A DNA stretch of 64,000 bases from CAYFFZ01 sp049976505 (GTDB lineage: Archaea > Thermoproteota > Nitrososphaeria > Conexivisphaerales > UBA164): assembly GCA_049976505.1 (NCBI GenBank), contig JBMFIC010000004.1, forward strand, positions 1 through 64,000, given 5' to 3'. Of the stretch, positions 1 through 8,196 are shown one piece after another. Within the stretch, counting starts at the first letter, position 1. Every line of letters starts with the position of its first letter. A program made the position numbers and the translations under genes. The notes under the pieces are model-generated. The model saw only the letters and a list, made by a program, of their open reading frames with translations, was not told the origin of the DNA and did no database searches.

Positions 1-466
1 ACTTGTTTCCTACATATAAAGTGATAGTCTGGTTTGTATTTATCACTGGTACAGTATGGGGCTCCAGTGATGTCGAGTTGATCAAGTAGGTAGGAAGGCT
101 GTAGAGCTGTATATCGGATGAGGAGATCTGCGCATATCCGTTCGTTGAGAGGTACAGCGTCACCTCTCCAGCTGCCAGAGTTATCTGCGAGAAGTTTATG
201 ACGAACTTAGCTCCAGATGGAATAGGCGGAGTTGTAGTAGAATTATATCCATCCTGGCTTACGATGTATGGGTCTCCTAGGTACACGCTTACGTTCTGTT
301 TGGCAGCTACAGTTGTCTTCGCTGTGCTATTATAGTATCCGATAACGAGGTTGTTCGTGGCTGCATGCGCTGGTGTCGTTGCGATGAAAAGCGGCGCGCT
401 TGGAAGCGCGCTTGGAAGCATCATGCCTATTAAGGCCAGTACTAAGAGCGCTATCTTGGTCTTCAT
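1..466 (-). CDS. Partial secreted or S-layer-like surface protein (N-terminal part)
   Basis: Only the first ~155 residues are in the window; the gene runs off the left edge. It starts with a clear signal peptide (MKTK, a hydrophobic stretch, then a THAHA-like cleavage region around residues 30-36). The mature part is rich in Thr, Ser, Asn, Tyr and Val with several N-glycosylation sequons (NST, NVS, NFS) and beta-rich spacing, as in archaeal S-layer and other cell-surface proteins. The signal peptide contains a small 12-nt duplication (LPSA twice). Start choice: ATG at 466 lies about 29 nt from a TATA box. The family cannot be fixed from the fragment, so S-layer is an inference from composition and export signal. 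Confidence 0.55.
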   Translation of the reverse strand, partial: MKTKIALLVLALIGMMLPSALPSAPLFIATTPAHAATNNLVIGYYNSTAKTTVAAKQNVSVYLGDPYIVSQDGYNSTTTPPIPSGAKFVINFSQITLAAGEVTLYLSTNGYAQISSSDIQLYSLPTYLINSTSLEPHTVPVINTNQTITLYVGNK

Positions 467-488
467 CAAGCAATAAAGAATGGAACGC

Positions 489-501
489 CTTTATAAATAA
501 T
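489..501 (-). promoter_or_regulatory. TATA box of the surface-protein gene
   Basis: On the minus strand the sequence TTATTTATAAAGG is centred about 29 nt upstream of the ATG at 466. This spacing implies a leaderless or nearly leaderless transcript, the pattern seen for most genes of this window. Confidence 0.6.
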
Positions 502-546
502 ACGAACGCATGGTTCTTTAACTTTTGTCAACGCGATTTGACCAAC

Positions 547-981
547 TCAAAGTTTTTTCACCACAAACTTTTTCCTGTCAGCGTACATCTTGTAAGCCGC
601 CAGCAGGTAAATTACCCAGTCCGGACTCACAAGCCCCTTAAGCCCCAGCCCAAGCAGGTACAGGAACATTCCCACGGAGAACCCTATTATTATCGAAACG
701 GATGACAGAGCAATCACAGCGAGCGAAACCGAGCCCCTGTACAGCCTGAGGCCCGAGTACAGAGAGGTCAAGACCAGCACAAGGTAAGCCAGAGTAAGGG
801 ATATGAACAAATGCAGAAGCGTGTTGAAGAGCATAACGAGCAGGGAAATCAGGCCCCCTGACACCAGCAGAAGCCCCTCCCCCTCGAACCTAACCCTCTC
901 CTCGCTTACAAGCCTGAAGCCGCAGTTCAGGCAGTACTTGGCCTCTGGGGGGTTCTCGTAGCCGCACCTTGGACATTTCAT
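547..981 (-). CDS. Zinc-ribbon membrane protein
   Basis: A 144-residue protein starting with a zinc ribbon (CPRC and CLNC motifs within residues 3-26) followed by about three hydrophobic segments and a basic C-terminus (DRKKFVVKKL). It is probably a small membrane protein with a cytosolic metal-binding head; the function is unknown. The reading frame is open further upstream, but ATG 981 is preferred because a TATA element (AAGCTTATAATC on the minus strand, centre about 1008) sits 27 nt upstream and because the zinc ribbon then sits at the N-terminus, as is usual for such proteins. A decayed, inverted paralogue lies at 2893-3339. Confidence 0.7.
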   Translation of the reverse strand: MKCPRCGYENPPEAKYCLNCGFRLVSEERVRFEGEGLLLVSGGLISLLVMLFNTLLHLFISLTLAYLVLVLTSLYSGLRLYRGSVSLAVIALSSVSIIIGFSVGMFLYLLGLGLKGLVSPDWVIYLLAAYKMYADRKKFVVKKL

Positions 982-1019
982 TGTAGAGAATTCCTCACGA
1001 TCGATTATAAGCTTTTTCC

Positions 1020-1608
1020 GCAGAATGTCCAGGAGCCTCTGCACGTGAGCTGTTAGCGCCTGCAGGGCCACGCCTCCTAGTATCATGAAGTAGGCTATCT
1101 CAGGCAGGAGGTTTGCCTCGCTCAGGTTTCCAAGAGAAAAGCAGACGGCCGAGGAGAGGAGAAGAGCAACGAAGACAAGCACGAGCGGCGCTCCGGGTTT
1201 TTCTTAGAGAAACGAGCTGAGCTGGCTCCTTGTTATTCTGACCCGAGGACCTGCAAAAACTACCAAGATGAGGAGCGTGTCCGCAGAGTCGCGTACTCCT
1301 CTGCTGGCTGCATAAAAGATTATGTGCTCATCGTTTTATTAAACTTCCTTCATGAGGCATTCAAGAGCCGTAGCTTGAGTCATACTCGCATGTGGAGCGC
1401 TCTACATACCTTCGCGTTCCCTGGAACTGCTGAGGGGATAGGGACGCTGGAAAGAGGAAACATCACGGACAGGAGGAGGGCCACTGCAGTGGTTTTCTTG
1501 ACGTTCTGAAACTGATTTAGGCTCCGCAAGGGTATAAACGTAATACCTGCGTTAGGAGGCAGTCTTATTTGACCAACATCGTGATAAGGAACAAAAAGAC
1601 CTATGTAT
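1020..1608. other. Intergenic stretch without recognised gene
   Basis: No reading frame here resembles a protein. The left part holds the upstream region of the zinc-ribbon gene; the right part runs into the AT-rich tract. I see nothing further that I can name. Confidence 0.5.
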
Positions 1609-1650
1609 TCGTTAATATTTATAATGTTATTAATTTATTAATTAATTTTT
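1609..1650. other. AT-rich tract next to the AACGTT array
   Basis: About 42 nt made almost entirely of A and T (TTAATATTTATAATG and repeated TTAATTTATTAATTAA-type words). It stands out from the GC-richer flanks and directly precedes a mobile-element hairpin and the phased AACGTT array. Such a tract could act as a duplex-unwinding element, but it could equally be a promoter relic. Confidence 0.5.
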
Positions 1651-1692
1651 CATCTCCGACGCAAAAGGCGAAGCTTCCTGCTTCTTTAAACG
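1651..1692 (+). mobile_element. Solo IS607/IS605-type end hairpin (degenerate)
   Basis: The stretch CATCTCCGACGCAAAAGGCG followed by AAGCTTCCTGCTTC matches, with a few changes, the hairpin at 18797-18846 and the TGACCTCC-type hairpins at 18685, 20632 and 39868. Hairpins of this kind form the ends of archaeal tnpB-bearing IS200/IS605 and IS607 elements. No tnpB lies beside it, but an IS607 tnpA fossil lies at 2495-2845. Confidence 0.5.
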
Positions 1693-1887
1693 TTTAGCCG
1701 TTCGTTACGTAACGTTTCGGGTCCGTTACGTAACGTTACTGAAACGTTACAGCCCGTTACGGTGCCGTTACGGTAACGTTTCACCCTCGTTACTGTAACG
1801 TTCCGCAACGTTTCGCATCTGTTTCTGGAACGTTTCGCGTTTGTTGCTGAAACGTTACGGGTTCGTTGCGGAACGTTCCGCAACGTT
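1689..1887. repeat. Helically phased AACGTT repeat array
   Basis: Eleven copies of AACGTT start at 1689, 1711, 1732, 1743, 1775, 1797, 1807, 1829, 1851, 1872 and 1882. The spacings (22, 21, 11, 32, 22, 10, 22, 22, 21, 10) are all close to whole turns of B-DNA. The array also contains the palindrome CGTTACGTAACG at 1703-1714 and 1724-1735 and the palindrome GCGGAACGTTCCGC at 1868-1881. Further copies lie at 1964 and 2082. The only long open frame across it translates to a Thr-Leu-Arg-Asn-rich repeat and is not a credible protein. It looks like a multi-site binding platform for a DNA-binding protein. Confidence 0.85.
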
Positions 1888-1905
1888 CCGGGCCGTTTCA
1901 AAGGA

Positions 1906-2490
1906 ATTTAAACCGTATCAGATCGATATATTGCATGAAGTTAGACGGACTTTTACAGACTGAAACGTTTCACCCGTTCCATGTATGGCGGTATATAGTA
2001 AGCTACATATATAGCCGTTACAAAGCGCGCAAGGTCGGCCATCTTGCTCCATTTTTTGGCCCGATATGCCGCTTGTTCTGTAACGTTGCGCTGACATGGC
2101 GGGCGTTTCTTCAGCATGGCGTTTACGGTGTAAACGAATCGGGCGTTCTTGTGTATCAGACGCATAAAACGGTGATGCAGCATAAGCGCCTAAAAGCATG
2201 AAGCGCGTTAACCAAGGCTTTTGCGCTCGTTCATCGATGCGGATGAAGCGGTTACACTTAGTGCCAACACGCATAGTGGGTTTATGTGAATGGTAATTCA
2301 ATGGCTAAAAAGCGTAGAATGGAGCTAAGGCGGGGAGAATGCCAGAATTCAAGATATGCCGTAAACAACAGTTTCCTTACATATGGGCCTAGAAGGATGC
2401 TCGTAATAAGTAAGGATAAAGCGCTCCAGAACGTCTGCACACGCTCAGAGCCTGTCCGCTTCTTGGCCTACACCCGAAGACTACCCAGAG
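1906..2490. other. Intergenic region with scattered array-like motifs
   Basis: No protein is recognisable. Two more AACGTT words (1964-1969, 2082-2087) and a near-palindrome GTTTACGGTGTAAAC around 2121-2135 echo the array to the left. The right part runs into the IS607 transposase remnant. Confidence 0.45.
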
Positions 2491-2494
2491 ATAG

Positions 2495-2845
2495 GGCAAG
2501 CAGGGGGAGATCAGAGCTACAAGGACTGTCTGCGGCAGGATGAGAATACCTGAGCCGGAAATCCGGAGGCTACGAGGTGAGAGGGGAATGAGGAGCTTAC
2601 AGGCCATGCAAGGGTTTCATCAGCGACACAGAAAGACGACCTGGGGAGCAGGCTGAATATTTGAGACAGAGGGGAGTCCAGGAGATAATCACCGAAGTAG
2701 GCTCTGGGTTAAATGAGAGGGGAAAGGGCTTCCTGAAGCTCTTGGAGAGAGTGCTGCACGACAAAGTGGGCAAAGCCGTGGCAGCGTGCGAGGACAGGCT
2801 CACAAGATTCGGTTTTGATACATTTAAACAGGGCTCTCGGGGGCT
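2495..2845 (+). pseudogene. tnpA: IS607-family serine recombinase (TnpA) remnant
   Basis: Two frames together recall an IS607 TnpA. From about 2495 in one frame comes the end of the MerR-like HTH domain, GKQGEIRATRTVCGRMRIPE then PEIRRL, matching the usual GKIRxxRTxGGRxRIPExEVRRL. After a frameshift near 2610 the serine-recombinase catalytic domain continues: EQAEYLRQRG, then a helix motif VGSGLNERGKGFLKLL and EDRLTRFGFDTF, equivalent to the family's DIGSGLNxxRxGLxKLL and YRDRLTRFGFEYL. The catalytic-serine segment is garbled and the C-terminus is missing. It is a fossil; no intact tnpB is nearby. Confidence 0.8.
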
Positions 2846-2892
2846 TACTCAGAAGGCTTTTAATCCTGAAGGAGAGAACAAGATCGAAGACC

Positions 2893-3339
2893 AAGTGTCC
2901 AATGTGTGGCCTTGAAAACCCGGAGGCAAAGTACCGCCTGAACTGCAGTTACAGGCTGGTTCAGGAAGAGAGGGAAAGGCTTGAATGCTCTTGACTGCTT
3001 CTTCTTGCATCGGGAATAATTCTCATCCTTACTTTTCTGTTCAACGCGCTGCTCAGGGCCTTCCCAGCCAGGGCCATAATCTACGTCGTGTTCGGAACAA
3101 CATCGATATACTCAGGTTACAGGCTCTACAGAGTGACAAGGTCTCTGGCTGACGTGGCCGTTGCTTCGGTCTCGATAATCTTCGGGTTTGCCGGCACGCT
3201 TTTCATTTACCTGTACGGGCTTGTATTCAAGGGCCTTGTAACCCCTGACTGGATAATATACCTGGTTGCCGCCGTGAAGCTCTTTGCCTACAGGAAAAAG
3301 CTGGCGAACGCTGTAAGGAGGGTTGACACAACCCCATAA
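2893..3339 (+). pseudogene. Decayed inverted paralogue of the zinc-ribbon membrane protein
   Basis: In one frame this reads KCPMCGLENPEAKYRLNCSY, then RLVQEERERLECS, a TGA stop at 2992-2994, and a membrane part ending in PDWIIYLVAAVKLFAYRKK. It matches the 547-981 protein along its whole length (KCPRCGYENPPEAKYCLNCG and PDWVIYLLAAYKMYADRKK). The start codon is lost (ACC precedes KCP) and the first Cys of the second zinc knuckle is Arg. No frameshift has accumulated beyond the stop. The two copies face opposite ways around the array and the IS607 fossil. Confidence 0.8.
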
Positions 3340-3372
3340 CGGTTAAATTTTAACCCATCGATCATTTCATAT

Positions 3373-4884
3373 TTGAGCAGAATAGGGACAAGGATGCTTG
3401 CGATGCTCAGCAGCTTGCTTTCGATAGCCGCTAGCTTTGTGTTCGCGATAGCTGTGACCCGGAAGCTCCCGCTCGAGTACCTTGGCATACTGAACGTTTA
3501 CTCTGCTTCAATAATCTTTGGGTCTCTCCCTGTTGGAGTTATCAGCTTCATGTCGCCCAGGCTCTCAGCAAAGTACAGGTCGATCCAGGCCTCCCTTCTA
3601 TGGGTCTCTTTCATCTTCGGGCTGCTCGGCGTGCTGATGTCCGCGGCCTTCATCTTCCTGATCAGATTCAGGATACCCTCTGAGTTCTTTGCAACCCTGC
3701 TGATTTTGACCGTTTTGAGCGTAATAACCGGCGCTTTCAGCTCGGCTTTTACCGGTGGGCTGACCGTTTTCAACAGGAAAAGGCTGGTCTACACGACCCT
3801 TGTCACATCGAGCGTGAAGCTGGCTTCGGTGATTTACATAATGCGCTCGGCCTGGTCGCTTCAATCGGTCATGATAGCTTCCTTCGTCATAAACCTTTCC
3901 GGGATGCTCTATGCCCTTCTAAGCTCTATGAGCTATTTGAAAGCTGAAGGAAGCTTCAGGAAAACGGCAAAGGAGTTCCTATCAGGGTCATGGGTTTCGC
4001 TCCTTGGATACGCTTCCAGCAACATTAAGTCGATCGACAGCTTTATAATCGCGAGCATCGGCGGGATTTTTGACAACTCCCTGTGGCAGGTTCTGGGGGT
4101 TGCGGGCTCGGCTTATTCCTTCAGGGGCATGCTTTTCAGCATAACGTACGGCGAGCTCCTGGAGCAGAGGGAAAGGCTGAAGCGGATATACATGGACTTC
4201 ATTTTTGTGCTTTTCACAGTTACAGCCGTGACGCTCTTCATAATATTCTTTGAGCCGGAAATAATAGCCTTTTTGAGGCCGACCGACACATACCTGATAG
4301 GCCTGCTTTACGCGCCGATCGTGCTCTGGGCTCTGACCAGCACGGTCAACACGGTCTCGCAGTACGTATCGAACGTGATGCAGGGGGTTGAGAGGGTTGA
4401 CCTTGAAAAGGAGATAGAGCCCAAAACGTACTGGAAGAGCCTCGTCTTCTACGCCCATTTTGCTGAGTTCGTGAGCGCCGTAGGCTACGTGGCGCTCATA
4501 GTCCCTATGATCTTCCTGCTAAGGGCGTTTTCTTTTAGCCTTTACGTAATCGAAGGGGTGCTTGTTGCAAACCTTATAGCGGTGCTGCTGGCCTTATTCA
4601 TAAGGGTGAAAACTTTCCCCGGGATAAAGAGCTACATTAAGCTCAGGGACTTCTCTGTAGACTACATAGCCCCCCTGGTTGCATCTTCGCTCGTCCTGTT
4701 CGCTGTCAGAAAGCCGTTAGAGGTTGCTTTACCGCCTACGGTTTCAGCTTACGTTGGGCTTTACAGGCTCGTCATGCTGTTCATGGCCGTCGTTCTGGTT
4801 TACGCTGGCATAAGCTCTGCTTTATCCAGGAGGGTGAGAGAGATGATAGCCCTGGTCATCAGGAGGGCCTTGAGCTCTTTATGA
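3373..4884 (+). CDS. Polysaccharide flippase-like membrane protein (Wzx/MATE-type)
   Basis: A 503-residue protein with about 12-14 hydrophobic segments and the overall layout of the oligosaccharide flippase family (RfbX/Wzx), which moves lipid-linked glycans across the membrane. Residues such as ALLSSMSYLKAEGS in mid-protein and a basic loop before the last helices fit the family. The start is taken as TTG 3373 because the AT-rich element GGTTAAATTTTAACC (3341-3355, itself palindromic) is about 24 nt upstream; ATG 3394 is the alternative. It probably serves S-layer or lipid glycosylation together with the glycan genes at 13-18.6 kb. Confidence 0.7.
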   Translation: MSRIGTRMLAMLSSLLSIAASFVFAIAVTRKLPLEYLGILNVYSASIIFGSLPVGVISFMSPRLSAKYRSIQASLLWVSFIFGLLGVLMSAAFIFLIRFRIPSEFFATLLILTVLSVITGAFSSAFTGGLTVFNRKRLVYTTLVTSSVKLASVIYIMRSAWSLQSVMIASFVINLSGMLYALLSSMSYLKAEGSFRKTAKEFLSGSWVSLLGYASSNIKSIDSFIIASIGGIFDNSLWQVLGVAGSAYSFRGMLFSITYGELLEQRERLKRIYMDFIFVLFTVTAVTLFIIFFEPEIIAFLRPTDTYLIGLLYAPIVLWALTSTVNTVSQYVSNVMQGVERVDLEKEIEPKTYWKSLVFYAHFAEFVSAVGYVALIVPMIFLLRAFSFSLYVIEGVLVANLIAVLLALFIRVKTFPGIKSYIKLRDFSVDYIAPLVASSLVLFAVRKPLEVALPPTVSAYVGLYRLVMLFMAVVLVYAGISSALSRRVREMIALVIRRALSSL

Positions 4885-4885
4885 T

Positions 4886-5362
4886 TTAAAAAAGAAGCTC
4901 CTCTTTGTCAAGCATATCAAACTCCCCGAGCTCCCAAGGAAAGACTATCCACTCGTCCGTCTGCTCAACGTAGTAGTTCGGCTTCACCTTGCTCCACGGC
5001 TTCAGAAAGAGCGATGCTAGCAGGACAGACCTCGCCCCCTTCCTTATCATGTGCTGGGTTACAAAGAGGAACGTCTCCCCCGTGTCAGCCACGTCATCGA
5101 CTATCAGCACTGATCTGTCCCTGACGTCCTCGTACATCACGTCGTAGACCCTGAGGACTCCCTTCACCCCTGGCCCCCTGTAGGACTTTATGTTTATGAA
5201 GTCCAGAGGGACCCTCAGCCTGTCAGCTATCACCATGGCAGGAAGGAGGCCGCCCCTTGCTATCCCAACAACGACGTCTGGCTTTTCCCCCTTCCTGACC
5301 TCCTCAACGAGCTTTCTTATGAGCCGTCCCAGCTCGGTCCAGGATATTATCCTCTTCTCCAT
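4886..5362 (-). CDS. Phosphoribosyltransferase (hypoxanthine/xanthine type)
   Basis: A 158-residue type I phosphoribosyltransferase. The PRPP-binding motif VLIVDDVADTGET is at residues 85-97, and GIARGGLLPA at about 33-42 is the PPi-binding loop region. Length and sequence fit the archaeal xanthine/hypoxanthine-guanine phosphoribosyltransferase group, which salvages purine bases with PRPP; the exact base is not readable. ATG 5362 is chosen over a longer open frame because an AT-rich TATA region is about 27 nt upstream and the extra N-terminal residues overlap the neighbouring gene. It lies close to thyX and dcd, other nucleotide genes. Confidence 0.8.
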   Translation of the reverse strand: MEKRIISWTELGRLIRKLVEEVRKGEKPDVVVGIARGGLLPAMVIADRLRVPLDFINIKSYRGPGVKGVLRVYDVMYEDVRDRSVLIVDDVADTGETFLFVTQHMIRKGARSVLLASLFLKPWSKVKPNYYVEQTDEWIVFPWELGEFDMLDKEELLF

Positions 5363-5399
5363 TGTAGAGATTATGAGCGCGAAAAAATAAACTTGTCGA

Positions 5400-5690
5400 T
5401 CAGATCCGAAGCATCTTAAGAGCAAAGAGCAGCAGCTCCAAGGCAGAAGCTACAAGGAGGAAGTAGACGAAAAGCTCAAAGCTTCTTCCCCTCCTCCTGA
5501 CAAAGACGTACTCAGCGTGAACGTCGGAGTAGTGCGGCACGAACCTCCTCTGCCTCAGGCTTGGACAGCTGTGCGCCTCTGGAAGCCTGTGGTCCTCGCA
5601 GAAGAGGCCACCGCAGTAGGGACATCTGAAGGGCAGATACGTTGGCCTACCGCAGTACTGGCAGACGTTTACCGGACGCTCCTCCTCCAT
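5400..5690 (-). CDS. AN1-type zinc-finger membrane protein
   Basis: A 96-residue protein with an N-terminal AN1-like zinc finger: CQYC, CPYCGGLFC, then H and C ligands in EDHRLPEAHSC, all within residues 10-42. A basic linker leads to one C-terminal transmembrane helix (about residues 70-93). Archaeal AN1 proteins of this architecture are common, but their role is not established. The start is supported by a TATA element (CCTTTTATACATGG on the minus strand) 27 nt upstream. Confidence 0.8.
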   Translation of the reverse strand: MEEERPVNVCQYCGRPTYLPFRCPYCGGLFCEDHRLPEAHSCPSLRQRRFVPHYSDVHAEYVFVRRRGRSFELFVYFLLVASALELLLFALKMLRI

Positions 5691-5730
5691 TCGACCTATT
5701 ATGAAAACTCCATGTATAAAAGGTTAGCCG

Positions 5731-6915
5731 CTACACCCTCTCAAAGCTGTATCCAAGCACGTACGCAAGCATCTCCATGACCCTTAGGTGATCACCTGGG
5801 GTCAGCGCGTAGTGGTTTCCCGTCGAGCTTCTCACTATTGCCGATGGGTCGCCATGGCTCTCAATGAGAACCTGGGTCCTGCAGATGTCGTCCCTGAACG
5901 GCTGCTCAACGACCCTCCCTGTCCCTGCCCTGACCTTTCTGCTCCTCATGTCGATCCTTGCATAGGTCACTGTGGTTCCACCGGTCATGCGCCCAGCGAT
6001 GCCGACCCCGATGCCGGACTCAAAGTGGGTCATGTACCTGAACTCCGAGAGTATCCTGGTGGGCGAGGTGCAGTGGGCTATCAGAATCCTGTTGCCCTTA
6101 ACGCTCACGACGTTTCCCATGAATGATGGAAGCCCAGAAGCCCTGGAAAGGACGTACATGGTTGCAGTAGCGGCGAGATCCCCCTCGCATGCTGCAACGT
6201 ATCCCTCATCGTTGAGCCTCGAGAGGGCAAGACACGCAGTACCCTTAAGCGAGCCTATTATGTCAAAGCACCTTATGCTGAAAACCCGCGCCCCTCGGCT
6301 CTCGAGCATCGACCTGATTGCCCCCTCTATCCTCATGGACGTCCTGAAGTCGTCCTCGCCGGGACCGCTCACCTGGGCAAGCCCCATAACGCCCTTAACG
6401 TCCCCCACCTCAGCGCTCCTCGCGGCTCTCTCAAGGTCGCTCAGGCTGACCTTCTCGATCTCGCCAAAGAGGTCAGCGGCAGGCTGCCTTTCCCCGCTGT
6501 ACACGAGCCAGGGGCTCGGGTCCCCAAGGAGAACAACCCTCTCGCCCTTCATCGAGTCAGCTATTTCAGAGGCCCTTATGTAAGATCTTATGCTTTCCCT
6601 GTCCTCAATGTCGGCGAACATGAAGCCATATTCAGCTGATGCCTCCAGAACGGCTGGAAGGCTGTTGAGGGATCCGTGGTACACCGCCAGAAATGACCTG
6701 GATGCTCTGGCAGCAGCTCCCATCAGGGACTCCGTCCCTCCTGTTACTGCTATGCCAAGAACCCTCATTCCCCTTGAGAGCTCTGAGGCCCTTTCCTCAT
6801 CCCTTGCAACCTCCGTGATCTCTGCCTCGGGATACAGCCCCCTGAACCTCTCAACTATCCTGAAAACTTCCTCATCCTTTGAGATCGGGGATGCCAGGGG
6901 AACTGCCCTCACCAT
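5731..6915 (-). CDS. L-fucose/L-arabinose isomerase family protein
   Basis: A 394-residue protein resembling the FucI/AraA-type isomerase family (COG2407). It shows a catalytic-type acidic segment (ACEGDLAAT), a segment AHCTSPTRI with a conserved His, and a C-terminal SHGDPSAIVRSSTGNHYALTPGD motif seen in family members. Canonical enzymes interconvert aldoses and ketoses with Mn2+; many archaeal homologues have unknown substrates. A TATA element about 27 nt upstream of the ATG supports the start. No sugar-kinase operon partner is adjacent, so the substrate is open. Confidence 0.7.
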   Translation of the reverse strand: MVRAVPLASPISKDEEVFRIVERFRGLYPEAEITEVARDEERASELSRGMRVLGIAVTGGTESLMGAAARASRSFLAVYHGSLNSLPAVLEASAEYGFMFADIEDRESIRSYIRASEIADSMKGERVVLLGDPSPWLVYSGERQPAADLFGEIEKVSLSDLERAARSAEVGDVKGVMGLAQVSGPGEDDFRTSMRIEGAIRSMLESRGARVFSIRCFDIIGSLKGTACLALSRLNDEGYVAACEGDLAATATMYVLSRASGLPSFMGNVVSVKGNRILIAHCTSPTRILSEFRYMTHFESGIGVGIAGRMTGGTTVTYARIDMRSRKVRAGTGRVVEQPFRDDICRTQVLIESHGDPSAIVRSSTGNHYALTPGDHLRVMEMLAYVLGYSFERV

Positions 6916-6939
6916 AGGAAATCTGATGCGCCGTGAAAT

Positions 6940-8196
6940 TTATCCCTTTGTCTCGGCCCTTCTGACCCTGAGCAGCAGGCCGTCCACGCCTACCACGACC
7001 ACCCTCTCCCCTCTTCTGATCGTCTCACCATCGCTGCAGGCCCTCCAGGTGAAGCCCTCCACCCTAACCTCGCCGCATGGCCTAAGGTCCTTAGTAACAA
7101 CGCCCTCCTTGCCCAGCAGGGATTCCCTTCCGGTTGCTGGAGGCCTCCTTCTGTAGCCCCATATGCTCCTGACGTAGAGGGCGAGGAAGGCCGCGACCGC
7201 CGACATCCCTGCAGCTATGAAGTAGAACTGGACGTAGGACGGCTGCGGCGAGGCCTGGATTCCCTCCCCGAGAAGGTATATTCCTGCAAGCCCAACGGCA
7301 ACGGAGGCTATGAGCGATATGCCATGGCCAGTCTTGAGCTCCAGCGCTAGCAGAGCCGCAGCTACCGCGAGGAGCACGAGGCCGAGAGCTGAGGCTCCTA
7401 TGAGCTCAGCGCCGATAAGCCCCATGAGCAGCACTATGGCCCCGAGAACCGACATCATGAGGGTTGGATGAAGGAAGTCCAGGGCTATGAGGATCATCCC
7501 AAGAAGCATGAGGAGCCCATCTATCGTTGGGTTGCTGATGACGCTCAGGAACTGGTCGTAGTAGCTCTCCGAGAAGTATACCTTAGGATACGATGAAATG
7601 CCGAGCTCCTGCATCGCCGAGCTCAGGTTGTCTGCAAGCCCGTTCACGAGGCCTATCCTGTAGGCCTGTGCGGCTGGGTAGGCAACGTCGTAGAGCACCA
7701 TATACCGGGCAGCAGTGACGTTCCTTCCCCACTCCTGCGCCTCGCTCTCCATCAGCGAGAGCATGGCCTCCGCAGTGTGGTTCTCCTCGAGCTGCGTCCC
7801 TCCTATGACTATTGGCGTTGAGGGGCCTATCTCTGAGCCAGGGCCCATTATGATCCTGTTCGTTGCCATTGCTATGTATGAAGCTGCCGAGGCCGCCAGG
7901 CCATCAGGAAGCACGTAGGTGTACACCGGTATTCCCGACTGGTTGGCCTCCCTTATGTACGAAATTATGCTGAGCGTGTCCGATAGATAGCCACCTGGCG
8001 AGTTCATAAGTATCAGAATAGCCCTGGCCCTGCTCTGCACCGCATAGCCTACGGCTGTCCTGAAGAGGCTCGATGCCCCCATGTCAACGGTGTAGTGAAA
8101 GTCGATGACGACCACCTGGCCTGATGGCTGGGCGTGAGCCTGCAGGCTGAACGAGAGAAGGATCAAAAAAATTCCGATCAGGAGCCTTGATCTCAT
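6940..8196 (-). CDS. NfeD/ClpP-type membrane serine protease (stomatin partner)
   Basis: A 418-residue protein starting with a signal peptide (about residues 1-23), then a ClpP-like protease domain. NSPGG (about 65-69) forms the oxyanion region and the nucleophile is Ser103 in DGLAASAAS. Four or five membrane helices follow, then a C-terminal NfeD OB-fold domain (GKEGVVTKDL to the end). This is the archaeal PH1510 layout, a protease that cleaves the C-terminus of its stomatin partner. ATG 8196 overlaps the stomatin stop by 4 nt (ATGA), so the two are translationally coupled. The frame is open further upstream, but that part lies inside the stomatin gene and lacks homology. Confidence 0.88.
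   Translation of the reverse strand: MRSRLLIGIFLILLSFSLQAHAQPSGQVVVIDFHYTVDMGASSLFRTAVGYAVQSRARAILILMNSPGGYLSDTLSIISYIREANQSGIPVYTYVLPDGLAASAASYIAMATNRIIMGPGSEIGPSTPIVIGGTQLEENHTAEAMLSLMESEAQEWGRNVTAARYMVLYDVAYPAAQAYRIGLVNGLADNLSSAMQELGISSYPKVYFSESYYDQFLSVISNPTIDGLLMLLGMILIALDFLHPTLMMSVLGAIVLLMGLIGAELIGASALGLVLLAVAAALLALELKTGHGISLIASVAVGLAGIYLLGEGIQASPQPSYVQFYFIAAGMSAVAAFLALYVRSIWGYRRRPPATGRESLLGKEGVVTKDLRPCGEVRVEGFTWRACSDGETIRRGERVVVVGVDGLLLRVRRAETKG

Noticed and set aside
1703..1887. CRISPR array
   Set aside because: The repeated unit is short, palindromic and spaced at 10-22 nt without unique spacers of 30-40 nt, and no cas gene is in the window.
1686..1901. A 71-codon minus-strand open frame across the AACGTT array
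   Set aside because: It is a direct translation of the DNA repeat (Thr-Leu-Arg-Asn and Arg-rich words) with no family resemblance and no promoter; the DNA periodicity explains it.
3341..3355. GGTTAAATTTTAACC as another copy of the catabolic operator
   Set aside because: Its centre differs (AAATTTT versus AACATGTT), flanks do not match, and it sits at the TATA position of the flippase gene, so it is better read as a promoter element.
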